The position numbers and the translations under genes were made by a program. Below the pieces are notes generated by a model, which had not been told where the DNA came from, made no database searches, and worked only from the letters and a program-made list of their open reading frames with translations. A stretch of DNA of 64,000 nt. Origin: Streptomyces dysideae (GTDB lineage: Bacteria; Actinomycetota; Actinomycetes; Streptomycetales; Streptomycetaceae). Of the stretch, positions 17,164 to 26,402 are shown one piece after another (the stretch's first letter is position 1; every line of letters begins with the position of its first letter). The stretch covers positions 203,057-267,056 of the forward strand of contig NZ_KQ949080.1 in assembly GCF_001514305.1 (NCBI RefSeq), written 5' to 3'.

Positions 17164-17825
17164 CCGCCAACGACCAGGCGGCCACCACGTCCGGACCGCA
17201 GCGTGACCCCAACTCGGCTCCAGGCGGAGCAAGTTGTCGCGTACGACGGTCCTACGGCCCGTCGTACGCACTTGCCCCCGCCCAGGGGAGCGGGGGAAGT
17301 CCGGCTGCTCCCCGAGCGAGGGCGCACGGGGACCAGCCGGACTCCCGGCACCAGGGGGCGCCGGTCGTGGGAGGAGAAGCAGATGACCGCGCCCCGCGCG
17401 CGCAGCAGAGCCCGAGCCAACCTGCGTTCCCCGACCGCAAGCCGCGCCGACGCACCCGCAACCCGAGCCAGCGCACCCACAAGACGACCACCCGCCTGTC
17501 CGACACCGAGAAAACCGAGATCACCGCCGCCGCCAAACAGCGCGCCGTCACCGTCGCCCGTTTCCTTGCCTCCGCCGGCCTCGCCGTCGCCCGCGGATCG
17601 ACCACCGTGCACACCAACGAACAGCTCGACGCCGCCATTGACGAGCTGGCCAGCCTGCGCACCGCCATCTCCCGTGTCGGCAACAACATCAACCAGATCG
17701 CCTTCGTCTACAACGCCGGAGGACAGCCCCTCCCCGGTGAACTCGACCGCGCCCTGACGACCGTGAACCGCGTCCTGACCCGTGTGGACGACGCGGCCGA
17801 CATCCTGGTGAAGAAGCGCCTCTGA
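17160..17825 (+). CDS. mobC: MobC-like relaxosome accessory protein
   Basis: The conserved part lies in the last 120 residues. THKTTTRLSDTEKTEITAAAKQRAVTVARF is a ribbon-helix-helix-like region and SRVGNNINQIAFVYNAG is the MobC signature. MobC helps the relaxase nick oriT. The long frame can start at GTG 17160, overlapping the previous stop. The segment up to about 17366 is low complexity, has poor third-position GC and contains a strong inverted repeat, so translation may really begin at the in-frame GTG at 17367, preceded by AGGGGG. The stop overlaps the relaxase ATG (TGATG). A nick site is expected close by, which fits the inverted repeat. Confidence 0.75.
   Translation: MTANDQAATTSGPQRDPNSAPGGASCRVRRSYGPSYALAPAQGSGGSPAAPRARAHGDQPDSRHQGAPVVGGEADDRAPRAQQSPSQPAFPDRKPRRRTRNPSQRTHKTTTRLSDTEKTEITAAAKQRAVTVARFLASAGLAVARGSTTVHTNEQLDAAIDELASLRTAISRVGNNINQIAFVYNAGGQPLPGELDRALTTVNRVLTRVDDAADILVKKRL
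17230..17299. other. Candidate oriT: paired inverted repeats upstream of mobC core
   Basis: Perfect 11-nt arms GCGTACGACGG (17239-17249) and CCGTCGTACGC (17259-17269) flank a 9-nt loop. An outer CAAG/CTTG pair at 17230-17233 and 17271-17274 extends the stem. A second stem, CCCCCGC (17275-17281) with GCGGGGG (17290-17296), follows immediately. The place, just before mobC and the relaxase gene, is where MOBP-type oriTs usually lie. The nick site itself is not identified. Confidence 0.5.
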
Positions 17826-19594
17826 TGGTCCCCAAGATCCGACGCGGCTCGCGCACCCACGGCCTGCTCGTCTACCTGTACGGCCCCGGCAAGCGCGACG
17901 AGCACACAGATCCCCACCTCGTCGGCAGTTGGGACGGCTTCGCCCCCGACCCTGGCCGTGACACCAGCGCCGACCCCGACCCCAAGGTCACCCTCGCCCG
18001 GCTCGCTGCCGCCCTAGACCTGCGGGTCAAGCAGGCCGGCGACAAGGCGCCGGCCCAGCACGTCTGGCACTGCTCGGTCCGTACCGACCCGGGCGACCGG
18101 ACCCTGACCGACGACGAGTGGAACACCGTCGCCCGCCGCCTGGTCCAGGCGGTCAACCTCACCCCCGAAGGCGATCCTGACGGCTGCCGCTGGGTCGCGG
18201 TGCGCCACGCTGACGACCACATCCACATCCTGGCCACCATGGTCCGAGGCGACCTGCGCCGCCCGAGGATGAACTACGACTTCAAGAAGGCCCAGGCCGA
18301 ATGCCGCCGCATCGAACAGGAGATGGGCCTGCGTCGGCTCAAGCCCGGCGACGGCACCGGAGCCAAGACGCCCACCAGCGCCGAGCGCTTCAAAGCGGAG
18401 CGGGTCGGTCGACCCGAGACACCACGCGAAACGCTTCGCGAAGCCGTCCGCCAGGCCGTCGCCGGAGCCGCCAGCGAAGCCGAGTTCTTCACCCGCCTTC
18501 GCGAGGCCGGCCTGCGCGTCAAGCTCCGGCACGCCCCCTCCGGGGACGTCCTCGGTTACACGGTCGCGCTGCCCGGAGACCGCAACCGCGACCGCGAGCC
18601 GGTCTGGTTCGCGGGCTCGACCCTGGCCCCAGACCTTTCCTATCCGAAGATCCAGCGCCGCCTTGCCGACGGAACCCCCGACGCGGTCACGATGCGGGAA
18701 GCCGACGGCGGCCGGTCGGACTGGTCGCCGCCCGCACGGGGGCGACGCACCGCCACAGGGGTCGCCGAGCGCGCCGCGGTCCTCCTGGACAGCGACGACG
18801 ACGAAGCCGCAGCCCAACTCGTCGGAGTCGGCGAACTCCTGGACGCCGTCGCCCAGACCTCCCCGGCCGCCACCCGCGCCGAACTTGGCGCCGCCGCTCG
18901 CTCCTTCGAACGCGCCACCCGCAGCCACGTCCGAGCCGAACGCGCCGACACCCGGGCGATCCGCTCGGCGGCCCGGGGCATCATCCAGGCCGGCGGCGCG
19001 CTCGGCCGAGGAGAAGACGGCGGAACCACCGCCATGCTCGTCTCCACCCTGGTCCTGGTGGCGTTGGCCGCCGCCCGTTGGCACTCCGCACGCGGTCACG
19101 CCCAGCAGGCCAAAGCCTCCCGGCAGGCCGCCGAGCACCTTCGCGCCGCCTACCGCCAGGCCGCCGCCGCACCCATGCAGGCCCTGCGCGACCAGGGGCG
19201 AGCCTTGCCCGAAGCCCAGCGCCGCACCTACGAGACCACCATCCGCGCGGCCCTGCCCGAGAACAGCACCCGCCCCGGCACGAACACGAAGAACGACGCC
19301 TTGGCCGCCACCCTGGCCCAGGCCGAGCAGGCAGGCCACGACCCCAAGGCCCTCCTGCAGGAGGCCATCGCCATGCGCGAACTCGACACGGCCGAGGACG
19401 TGAACGACGTCCTGGTCTGGCGACTGCGCCGCCTCGCCCAGCTCCCCGCCCACCCGGGCGAAGCCACTCGACGCCCGCAGGTCGGCACCGGTCGCGCCAC
19501 ACCTCCCGCCAACCCGGCCAGCGTCCGGACCGCGCCCCCGGCCTCGCCGAGGCCCGCCGCATCGGACCCGCACAGCCGCCCGCCGCGACGCTGA
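17825..19594 (+). CDS. MOBP-like relaxase
   Basis: This 589-residue protein has the relaxase/mobilisation nuclease three-histidine metal motif in AVRHADDHIHILATM (His128, His132, His134). The N-terminal VYLYGPGKRDEH supplies a candidate catalytic tyrosine region. The protein would nick oriT, stay attached to the 5' end and lead DNA into the transfer channel. After the nuclease domain (to about residue 200) there are two further regions, including one hydrophobic segment near residues 399-415 (TAMLVSTLVLVALAAARW), which might anchor it at the membrane, then a Pro-rich tail. A second, degenerate paralogue lies at 50.7-52.0 kb. The gene directly follows mobC. Confidence 0.85.
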   Translation: MVPKIRRGSRTHGLLVYLYGPGKRDEHTDPHLVGSWDGFAPDPGRDTSADPDPKVTLARLAAALDLRVKQAGDKAPAQHVWHCSVRTDPGDRTLTDDEWNTVARRLVQAVNLTPEGDPDGCRWVAVRHADDHIHILATMVRGDLRRPRMNYDFKKAQAECRRIEQEMGLRRLKPGDGTGAKTPTSAERFKAERVGRPETPRETLREAVRQAVAGAASEAEFFTRLREAGLRVKLRHAPSGDVLGYTVALPGDRNRDREPVWFAGSTLAPDLSYPKIQRRLADGTPDAVTMREADGGRSDWSPPARGRRTATGVAERAAVLLDSDDDEAAAQLVGVGELLDAVAQTSPAATRAELGAAARSFERATRSHVRAERADTRAIRSAARGIIQAGGALGRGEDGGTTAMLVSTLVLVALAAARWHSARGHAQQAKASRQAAEHLRAAYRQAAAAPMQALRDQGRALPEAQRRTYETTIRAALPENSTRPGTNTKNDALAATLAQAEQAGHDPKALLQEAIAMRELDTAEDVNDVLVWRLRRLAQLPAHPGEATRRPQVGTGRATPPANPASVRTAPPASPRPAASDPHSRPPRR

Positions 19595-19698
19595 CCAGCA
19601 GTCCGGCAGGCCCGCCATCGGCCTGCCGACTGCGCGAAACCCCTGGACAACCGATTCCACCGGCTGTTACGGATGAAGAGAAGGCCCTCGACCGGGAG

Positions 19699-20103
19699 AT
19701 GACGCTCGTGCTCAGAACGACCGACAACCACGTAGAGCCGCCCCCCGTCCTGCCCGCCGCCCCCGCCGGAAGTGATCCGCTGCTGCAACTCCAGTACGAG
19801 ACGCAGCCGCCCAGCGGACCCGGAACGACGCGATGCCTCAGCCACCCGCCGGAGCTGGCCCTGCGCGGCATCCCCGTGCTGTGCTCGGCCTGCCGGGCCC
19901 GGCGCGACTGGCTGCTCATGAACCACGGCCGCAATGTCTGGGTCCGCTGCCGCTGCGGCAACCAGTGGCTCGAGCCCGAGATCAGCCGCGCCGACTTCGA
20001 CGCCATGATAGCCATCCCGGACGGGACGACGTACCCCAGCGTCGGACAGGGCCTGATCGCACTCGGCTTCGACGGCGCCTTCGCTGGCGCCTACCTGGAG
20101 TAA
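19699..20103 (+). CDS. Hypothetical protein with Cys-rich zinc-ribbon-like segment
   Basis: This 134-residue protein is chosen at ATG 19699; GTG at 19708 is an alternative with better spacing to GGGAG. It carries CSACRARRDW and about 20 residues later RCRCGNQW, a C-x2-C...C-x-C pattern that may bind zinc. No family is recognised. It lies about 105 bp downstream of the relaxase, on the same strand, and is the last + strand gene of the mobilisation block. Confidence 0.5.
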   Translation: MTLVLRTTDNHVEPPPVLPAAPAGSDPLLQLQYETQPPSGPGTTRCLSHPPELALRGIPVLCSACRARRDWLLMNHGRNVWVRCRCGNQWLEPEISRADFDAMIAIPDGTTYPSVGQGLIALGFDGAFAGAYLE

Positions 20104-20402
20104 CTGGTGCTCGCTGCCGGCCCGGCCACCCTGCTGGCGGCCGTCGGCCCTGATCGGGCGACACCGGCAGTCGAGCATCGGCCGTGCTCTCGGGGATGCG
20201 ACCACGGCCGACCGACTGCGGATGGAGTATCGCGGCGGCTGGGCCCACAAGTACGAGGCCCAGCTGGCACACGTCGGTGCCCGTGCCCAACTTCAGGCCG
20301 AGAGACAGAGAAGAACGACTCGACGACGTCCGTGAAGCCTCCACCGATCTCGCGACCTGCCTCATTACCCACGAACACGTCCAACGTCCTTGTCAAGACC
20401 TC
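20104..20402 (+). other. Short intergenic gap before Gabija operon
   Basis: About 300 bp lie between the convergent hypothetical and gajB genes. A 37-codon frame at 20222-20335 (MEYRGGWAHKYEAQLAHVGA...) looks helical and charged and could be a remnant, but no ribosome binding site or partner supports it. No clear terminator hairpin was seen. Confidence 0.35.
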
Positions 20403-21890
20403 TTACACGGCGAGACTGAGGTGCCGTGCCCTGGTGAGCGCGACGTAGAGCGCGCGGTGGGCTTCGTTGGTGGGGTTGAGACCTCTCAGGAGCGCGGCCT
20501 CGTCGGTCTCCTCCAGCCTCACCCCGACCCGGTTCCACTCCCGCCCCTTCGCCTGGTGGCAGGTCATGCCGGGGACCAGCCCCTCACGGGCGACCTCGAG
20601 CCTCGTGCGCAGCTTGGCGAGGGCGGCCCGGGGTGTCCGTTTCTGGCCTTCCGACGGCACGACGGGCGTCATAGCGACCATTGTGGATGCCAAGTCGGTC
20701 CAGATTCCGCTGAGATTGCCCTGACCTGCCAGGCGCTCAAGGGCATTACGCAGATGCGGACGCAGCTGTGCGAGAGTGTCGCTCTCCATGATGCCCAGGC
20801 TGGTCCGGGCATCGACGAGGTCGATGCCCGGCCGGCCGAAGGTGCTCTGGGCGAGTTCGTTCAGGAGCAGGGTGCAGACGGCTTCCTGGAACTGGCCTGT
20901 CTTGGTCCTGACGGCCAGAGGAAGGATATGAGGGTCGGCATCCCACAAAAGTCTCCACTGCCGTGCGAGGACGACATCGACGTCGCGTGCCTCCCCTTCG
21001 GGAAGGACTACCCTCTCCTTGCCGCGCAGCTGGCGTGCCAACAATGTCTGAGCTGCGCTGCCACGCCAGCGGAACGAGGTCTGGAGTTCACTGCGCTGGA
21101 AGCCCAGTCGGCTCAGGAGGCGGGGGACGTTCTCTGGGCGTGCACCGCGAAAGCCGTAGAGAGCCTGCCACGGGTCTCCTACCAGGGTGATGACGAGGCC
21201 CGCGTCTGCCGCAAGGTGGATGACCCCTAGGTCCAAGTCGTTTGCGTCATAGACCTCGTCGACGAGCAGGGATCGGATCGTCGTGGCGAAGTAGGCCATC
21301 ACGCAGGCGCGGATGCCCTCGATGCGAAGAGCAACCTGCAGTACTTCGCGTACGTTGTCGTGCGTACACCGCCCTGCACCAACGGCCGAGGCGAAGCAGG
21401 CCGGTTTCACGAAGCTTTCCCGTCTCGCTTGCCGTACGGAGTCGGTGACGATACGCGTGCCGTTCAGCGTGAGGACTGGCTTGTCAAGGGTGTAAGTGTT
21501 GGGCAGATGGGACCGCCATGTGTCCAGCACCTCGAGTTCCTGGTGGCCGCCGGGCCACTGGAGGATCCCGGAGCGCAGGAGGTGGGCGAGGAGATCGTTC
21601 AGGATCGTGTCGAGCGTGACGATGCGGTGAGGCCATGCCAGTGCCGAGGGGCCCCACTGCCGGGACACGCGGCTGCGTATCTCCTCGGTGGCCGAGCGGG
21701 TGAAACTGACCGCCACGACCGCCCGGTGATCGGTTGTACGTGCGTAGCGATGCAGGCCGAAACGCTGGTTCGACACGGTCGTCTTCCCCGAACCAGGAAA
21801 AGCCTCTACGTAGAGAAGGCGGTGCGGGCTCGCTGCGGCAAGAACCTGTTCGGGTGTGAGAATGCGGGTGCCGGGCCCATAGTTACTCAT
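20403..21890 (-). CDS. gajB: Gabija protein GajB, UvrD-like helicase
   Basis: This 495-residue superfamily 1 helicase-type protein has Walker [10 protein letters not shown] (Lys36), [13 protein letters not shown] as motif Ia, [11 protein letters not shown] as motif II and [16 protein letters not shown] as motif III. A C-terminal [12 protein letters not shown] serves as motif VI. That order and length match GajB, which senses or hydrolyses nucleotides and terminal DNA ends and activates GajA. The gene overlaps the GajA stop by 8 bp, so the two are coupled. The pair makes a complete Gabija anti-phage system carried by the element. Helicase motif II has DEVYD rather than the more usual DEAQD. 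Confidence 0.85.
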   Translation of the reverse strand: MSNYGPGTRILTPEQVLAAASPHRLLYVEAFPGSGKTTVSNQRFGLHRYARTTDHRAVVAVSFTRSATEEIRSRVSRQWGPSALAWPHRIVTLDTILNDLLAHLLRSGILQWPGGHQELEVLDTWRSHLPNTYTLDKPVLTLNGTRIVTDSVRQARRESFVKPACFASAVGAGRCTHDNVREVLQVALRIEGIRACVMAYFATTIRSLLVDEVYDANDLDLGVIHLAADAGLVITLVGDPWQALYGFRGARPENVPRLLSRLGFQRSELQTSFRWRGSAAQTLLARQLRGKERVVLPEGEARDVDVVLARQWRLLWDADPHILPLAVRTKTGQFQEAVCTLLLNELAQSTFGRPGIDLVDARTSLGIMESDTLAQLRPHLRNALERLAGQGNLSGIWTDLASTMVAMTPVVPSEGQKRTPRAALAKLRTRLEVAREGLVPGMTCHQAKGREWNRVGVRLEETDEAALLRGLNPTNEAHRALYVALTRARHLSLAV

Positions 21891-24090
21891 GGTCGCCCGT
21901 CGTCTGCTGTACGGCGGCCGTGGGCCAGGCGCCTGGTTTGCGACGCTGAAGTTGGAGACTTTCCCAGGGCAGATCCTCTGCCTCTGGTCCGTCGGGATCG
22001 GGTTCGTACGTCGTTTCGTCGGCCCACTCCGGGCTCTCCAACTCGTCCGGCCAGAAAAGGCCCTCGACGTCGGCAGTCGGGACGTCGTCTGTGTCCCGTT
22101 CGCTGGCCCTCATGAACCAGTCCGGTTCGTCGAGAGCCTCAAGAGGGTCGCTGCCGTCCGCCGCGGCGCCATCTGCTGCCGGATCGGACGGGTACAGGAA
22201 GTCGAAGAGCTGCCGCATGTGCTCGGGGACTGTTGGTGGGTCGGGCACTTCCTCAGAGTCCGCCTCGTTGGCCTCCGCAAGCAGAGAGGCGAAGGCCAGC
22301 GCGAACTCGCCCTTCTTGCTGGAGCCTCGGCCGGCCTTGTTCGCGGGCTCCTCCTTCGTGCCCTTCTTCGCGCTGCGAAACAGCTCGTACATGGTGCGGG
22401 CCGTCACGTTTTCCTCGTCCAGGCCGACCTCGCGCAGAGCTGCGGCGATCAAGCGCTCGTTGCCCTTGGTGATGGACGGTTCCAGGGTCGGGTGGCTGAC
22501 GAAGGCGTCGACGACCGAGGGGTCGTGTTCGGAGAGCCATCCGGGTTTCTTGCGCTCCTCGCTCTCGAAGGGCAGGTCGCTGTCGACGAGGACCGCCAGC
22601 TTGGTGCATAGTTCGCTGCCTCGGGTCGCCAGGAGATGCGCCGGCCACTGTCCGACTTTCCATCCCATGTGCACGATGCTGAGTGCGTCGATGAAAGCGT
22701 GTTTGAGCGTGTCCCGACCGGCCCAGGTCCTGCCGAACTCCCGGAGGACAGCGGCGTCGGTGACACCCTCGACGAGGACGAGGCGATCCGCGAAGAGAGC
22801 GGCGGACCGGCTCGCATCCAGATGGAGCCGGGTCTTCCGCAGGGTGATGTCACGGTGCTCGGCCGGCACGACGTCGGCGACGGTGCGGCACACCCTTCCT
22901 TGCGCCGTCCGGCGCACGACGACGAGTTCCTCCGGGGCACAGGACGTGATGACGTCCGTCGCGTGGCTGGAGAGGATGACCTGCAGTTCCGGCCGTTGCT
23001 TGACCGTCCTGCGCAAGTACCGGACAAGGGCGTGCTGCAACTGCGGATGGAGGTGCGCCTCGGGCTCCTCGATGACGACCGTTGCGTGGAAGGGCTTCGT
23101 ACCGAAGAAGGAATCCTCCTCCGACTCGGCGTCGGCCTGGGCCTGTTCGAGGTTCCGGACCGCCTGCTGGATCTCGTCCTCCACCGTGAGGGGCGGCCGA
23201 TCAGCGACATCCGAGTGAGGCCGGGCAGCGTCCTGCGGAAGCTCGGTGGAGTCAGGTATCGCTGCCAGGGTCACAGCTATGTGCAACAGGTTCACGTATC
23301 CCAGGCCGGACACTTCGAGAGGCCGGGCGAAGGCGCGTCCTTCCATCACGGCGAGCATGAGCTCCAAGACGCGGGCGAGGTAGGTGTCGTCGATGACCTG
23401 GCCTCGTATGTACGGCCACTGGGGATTCACCCCAGCCGACAGATCTGTCAGGTAGCCGCGAATCCGCGCCTCGACAGCATCGATGATGTTTTCCTTGGCC
23501 AGCTCCTCCAGCAGTTGGGAGGCCCGCGCCCGGAGACCCACCAGGTTCCGGGTGCCGCTCTGGCGCTGCTGTTCGGCACGGAGCAGCTCCACCAGGATCC
23601 GTGTCTCTCGGCGGGCCAGCTCGTCCAGCGGATGGCGCCAGGCTGGCAGGTAGATGAGTTTGTACGGGTCCAAGTCCAGAGACCTGCCGTGCGCCGCCTC
23701 GATCTTCGTGGCGACACTGCCGAGCCTGCGGCTCAGCGTGACACCCCATTTCTGGGCGACTTCACCGAGCCGTTGATGGCCGACCCCGTGCAGCTGACGT
23801 CCGAGGCGGCCTTCCTCGGCGAGACTGTCGGCCAGCTTGTACGCCACATCGATGGTGCGGTTAGAGCCTTTGAGCGCGAGCGTGGCAGATCCGTACCTCG
23901 GTAGGACCGGGAAGCGGGAACTGGGATGAGCGAGGTAGAGCGCATCCGTGAGCGTCGTCTTTCCGGCGCCGTTGGCTCCGATCAGCACGCTGAAACGGCC
24001 GGGCAAGTGGCAGACCATCTCGCCCTCCGTGCTCGCCCGAAACCCGCTCACCGCGATACGACTCAGGTGCACCATGCCCCCCATGGACAA
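21883..24090 (-). CDS. gajA: Gabija protein GajA, OLD-family nuclease
   Basis: This 735-residue protein has ABC-type ATPase parts: Walker A GANGAGKT (Lys44), a VSGLGYVN signature-like segment, Walker [13 protein letters not shown] and H-loop SSHATD. A C-terminal Toprim nuclease domain follows, with VEGVTD (Glu441) and [10 protein letters not shown]. This is the OLD/GajA plan: a sequence-specific nicking nuclease held inactive by ATP and released when phage replication depletes nucleotides. It is longer than the roughly 580-residue Bacillus cereus GajA because of an insertion (about 310-330) and a long acidic C-terminal tail of about 100 residues. It starts the two-gene operon; gajB overlaps its end. 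Confidence 0.88.
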   Translation of the reverse strand: MSMGGMVHLSRIAVSGFRASTEGEMVCHLPGRFSVLIGANGAGKTTLTDALYLAHPSSRFPVLPRYGSATLALKGSNRTIDVAYKLADSLAEEGRLGRQLHGVGHQRLGEVAQKWGVTLSRRLGSVATKIEAAHGRSLDLDPYKLIYLPAWRHPLDELARRETRILVELLRAEQQRQSGTRNLVGLRARASQLLEELAKENIIDAVEARIRGYLTDLSAGVNPQWPYIRGQVIDDTYLARVLELMLAVMEGRAFARPLEVSGLGYVNLLHIAVTLAAIPDSTELPQDAARPHSDVADRPPLTVEDEIQQAVRNLEQAQADAESEEDSFFGTKPFHATVVIEEPEAHLHPQLQHALVRYLRRTVKQRPELQVILSSHATDVITSCAPEELVVVRRTAQGRVCRTVADVVPAEHRDITLRKTRLHLDASRSAALFADRLVLVEGVTDAAVLREFGRTWAGRDTLKHAFIDALSIVHMGWKVGQWPAHLLATRGSELCTKLAVLVDSDLPFESEERKKPGWLSEHDPSVVDAFVSHPTLEPSITKGNERLIAAALREVGLDEENVTARTMYELFRSAKKGTKEEPANKAGRGSSKKGEFALAFASLLAEANEADSEEVPDPPTVPEHMRQLFDFLYPSDPAADGAAADGSDPLEALDEPDWFMRASERDTDDVPTADVEGLFWPDELESPEWADETTYEPDPDGPEAEDLPWESLQLQRRKPGAWPTAAVQQTTGDHE

Positions 24091-24220
24091 GAAGTACGTC
24101 AGTAGTCATCATCGCCCCCGACAGTGACAACTCCCGGCTCTTTGTGCTCACTTGCAGTCTGAATGTGGGCCCGGGCGAAACCGACCGTCAGGTGACCAGA
24201 ACGACAAGAGTCGTAAGACG

Positions 24221-24255
24221 GGGGAGCCCGAGGGCGAGATCCTCTCGGGCTCCCC
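24221..24255 (-). terminator. Hairpin terminator upstream of gajA
   Basis: The perfect 12-bp arms GGGGAGCCCGAG (24221-24232) and CTCGGGCTCCCC (24244-24255) have an 11-nt loop. It follows the stop of the - strand gene at 24274 and precedes gajA, so it should insulate the Gabija operon from transcription of the transfer genes. Confidence 0.7.
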
Positions 24256-24273
24256 GACCTTCTGCGGTTGCGG

Positions 24274-24612
24274 TCAGACCTCGGCGAGGCGGTTGGAGAG
24301 GTCCAGGGCGACGGTGGCGACCGCGAGGGCGGCGCACAGGCCGGTCACCTCGTGGATGGTGGGGCGGACCAGGCGCGGCCAGTCGTCGGGGGCGGCGGGC
24401 CAGGAGGCGAGGAGGACCTCGGTGGTGGCCAGGCCGAAGTGGGCCGTGACGTCCCAGCCCGCGCGGGAGGCGGGCTCCCAGTGCAGGCGGATACGGCCGA
24501 GCGGGAGTTCAGGGGTGCCCGCCGGGAGCCAGGAGACGTCGAGCGGTCCCTCCGGGAGAGCGGAGACGCGCTGGACCAGTGCGCCGCGCACTCCCGGCGG
24601 CATGGGCCGCAC
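24274..24612 (-). CDS. Hypothetical transfer-region protein
   Basis: This frame gives 112 residues from GTG 24612. The only strong ribosome binding site, AGGAGG, lies further upstream, five bases before an in-frame ATC at 24661-24663. The intervening 17 codons read ISPRPLPSTTHPLHALAV, which looks like real protein, so the natural start may be that ATC or a mutated ATG. The protein has a TIHEVTGLCAALAVATVALDLSNRL helix at its end and no recognised domain. It is the last gene before the terminator that protects Gabija. Confidence 0.55.
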   Translation of the reverse strand: MRPMPPGVRGALVQRVSALPEGPLDVSWLPAGTPELPLGRIRLHWEPASRAGWDVTAHFGLATTEVLLASWPAAPDDWPRLVRPTIHEVTGLCAALAVATVALDLSNRLAEV

Positions 24613-24694
24613 GGCGAGGGCGTGCAGCGGGTGGGTGGTGGAAGGGAGGGGTCGCGGTGAGATCGGGGCCTCCTGGACGGGTCGGTACGGAGGG

Positions 24695-24907
24695 TCAGGC
24701 CCAGGCGAGGGCGTTGCGGACCGATGCCGGGAGGTAGCCCTCTTGGCCGTCCTCGGCGATGAACGCCATGCCGTCGCCCACGACGACGTCGGTGCCGAGG
24801 TAGTGCGCGAAGGGCCAGTCGGGGTTGACGGCCAGGCGGATCGGCAGGTCGGGGTCGAGGTTCTGAAGTTGGCGGAGCAGGTGGCCGACGGTCAGGCAGT
24901 GGGGCAC
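24695..24907 (-). CDS. Small hypothetical protein (70 aa)
   Basis: This 70-residue protein has a GTG start with GGAGG five bases upstream. It reads MPHCLTVGHLLRQLQNLDPD... and has a pattern typical of small conserved Streptomyces element proteins (TVGHLLRQLQNLDPDLPIRLAV). Similar DPDLPV-type small proteins are found next to transfer genes. No function is known. It is in the same direction as, and probably co-transcribed with, the DUF317 gene upstream. Confidence 0.65.
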   Translation of the reverse strand: MPHCLTVGHLLRQLQNLDPDLPIRLAVNPDWPFAHYLGTDVVVGDGMAFIAEDGQEGYLPASVRNALAWA

Positions 24908-25010
24908 GGGGAACCTCCGGAAGCGAGGTGGGCGGGTGAGACAGCGTGGTGATGGAGCGTCAGCGGGCTTCGAGGCCGGGCTGGTCGTGCAAGACGGGCT
25001 GCCGGGTGAT

Positions 25011-25352
25011 TCAGCGGCTGGCGATGAGCGCTGTGAGGAACCCGGCCACGGCCTCGGAGGGGGTATCGAGGCCGAACTCCTGGATCCAGGGCTCGGCGTC
25101 GGCGGGGAGGACCCGGACCTGCCAGACGATGCCGCGCTTCCAGGCGGTGGTGTCCTCGGGGAGCCAGCCGACGTAGACGCGGCCGTCCGGGCTGGTGCAG
25201 TGCACGTTGGCCTCCGGGGTGTCGACTATCGCCCAGCCGAGCCCGCCGAGCAGTTCGAGTACCGGGCTCGCGCAGTGGTCGCTGGAGAGCCAGGCGCGTT
25301 CCTCCACGGCGGGGCGGACGACGGCTGGCAGGAGGGTGCTGGAAGCGTTCAC
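25011..25352 (-). CDS. DUF317 protein, single domain
   Basis: This 113-residue protein starts with GTG after GAAGGGA. It has the DUF317 pattern: GWAIVDTPEANVHCTSPDGRVYVGWLPE, then a Trp-rich strand (WKRGIVWQV) and a C-terminal helix FGLDTPSEAVAGFLTALI. DUF317 proteins are abundant on Streptomyces plasmids and integrative elements and have no known function. A two-domain paralogue is encoded about 1 kb upstream. Confidence 0.75.
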   Translation of the reverse strand: MNASSTLLPAVVRPAVEERAWLSSDHCASPVLELLGGLGWAIVDTPEANVHCTSPDGRVYVGWLPEDTTAWKRGIVWQVRVLPADAEPWIQEFGLDTPSEAVAGFLTALIASR

Positions 25353-25571
25353 GAGTGGGCGTCCCTTCGTTGACCTGCGGGTTTTCCCGAGGTCCGTACG
25401 TTGACATGCGGTGTGCCGAAGTACGTAGTCGTTTCCGGGAAGGTGAGGTCTGCCGTGGGCGAACTGGCCGTCGAGGAGGGCGGAGGCCGGCGGGCTGGGG
25501 AATGGATCGGCGCGGCCGGTTGTCGTAACCGGGTTGCGGCGCAGGGCCGTACAGAGCAGAAGGGGCAGGCC

Positions 25572-25838
25572 GTGGCGGAGTCGAGCAGACACTGGGACGG
25601 TGCCGGGCTGGAGCGCAAGGTCCGCGGCGCCGGACGGCCGTGGACAGTGGGCGACATAGCGATGGTGGCCGACGGGCAGTGGGCCGTGGGCATCCAGGCC
25701 GGGAGGCAGCGTGGCGGGGAAATCGTGGTGGAGCGTCGGATCGCGGACGGGCGGCGCGTCGAGCTGACGTGGGTGGAGCTGGCCCGCGCGATGGACTCCC
25801 GGTTCGGCGCGGCCCATCGCGACGAAGACTCCCGCTGA
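25572..25838 (+). CDS. Hypothetical protein, lone + strand gene
   Basis: This 88-residue frame (GTG 25572, AGGGGC upstream) has strong third-position GC and a regular core TVGDIAMVADGQWAVGIQAGRQRGGEIVVERRI. The opposite strand is not convincingly coding here. The frame is open upstream to 25413 (GTG), but that part has weaker codon bias. It ends 4 bp before the convergent gene. No family is recognised. Confidence 0.5.
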   Translation: MAESSRHWDGAGLERKVRGAGRPWTVGDIAMVADGQWAVGIQAGRQRGGEIVVERRIADGRRVELTWVELARAMDSRFGAAHRDEDSR

Positions 25839-25842
25839 CCGG

Positions 25843-26331
25843 TTACCGTCCGGGCCCGGTCGTGGCCACCGTGGGGCGGACAGCGGCCGACGGGGCGGGC
25901 TGGTCCGGTGGTTGGCCCAGCGCACGCGGCGTGTGCGCGGAGCGGGCGACAGCGGCCTGGGCCAGGCTGAGCGAAGGTGCCCGGTCCGCGGTCACGGCGG
26001 CTTCGCGGGCCTCGATCACGTGGCTGATCGCCTGCAGGGCTATGCGGCTCTCGGCCTGCGCGACGCGCAGGTCCACCGCCGAGCTGGTGATCCGCTCCAG
26101 GTCGTGGAAGGCCGGCACATGACCGGGCCGGGTGAGGGCGTGCAGACGGTCCTGGTGGACGGCGACCGCGTTGTTCGAGACGACGAGGTTCGATCGGATA
26201 TGCATCGCCGAGCGGAGGAGAGGGTCCTCGACAGGGCGGCGGACCGCGAGGTTCTCCAGCACGTCGATGGGGGCGGCCCAGGCTTTCTCGATCATGGCTG
26301 TGGCCTGATCGAGTGCGGTGGCGTCGGGCAT
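25843..26331 (-). CDS. Hypothetical helical protein
   Basis: This 162-residue protein has a long amphipathic helical core (MIEKAWAAPIDVLENLAV, NLVVSNNAVAVHQDRLHAL, AVDLRVAQAESRIALQAISHVIEARE) and a Pro/Ala tail. Its ATG follows GGAGTT. Neighbouring genes in the same block have the same helical-core-plus-disordered-tail build, which suggests they work as small accessory proteins of the transfer machinery. No domain is recognised. Confidence 0.6.
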   Translation of the reverse strand: MPDATALDQATAMIEKAWAAPIDVLENLAVRRPVEDPLLRSAMHIRSNLVVSNNAVAVHQDRLHALTRPGHVPAFHDLERITSSAVDLRVAQAESRIALQAISHVIEAREAAVTADRAPSLSLAQAAVARSAHTPRALGQPPDQPAPSAAVRPTVATTGPGR

Positions 26332-26402
26332 GGCGGAACTCCCGGTATTCGGAGGTGCTGCTTCGGTCAGAGGCGACGTCTCGGAGGGGCTGGGGGCGGG
26401 AG

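Noticed and set aside
18301..20103. 600-codon + strand frame across the relaxase gene
   Set aside because: It is a shadow of the relaxase for most of its length. Only its end (19699-20103) looks like a real gene.
20222..20335. 37-codon frame between the mobilisation and Gabija blocks
   Set aside because: Helical and charged, but too short and without a ribosome binding site; possible remnant only.
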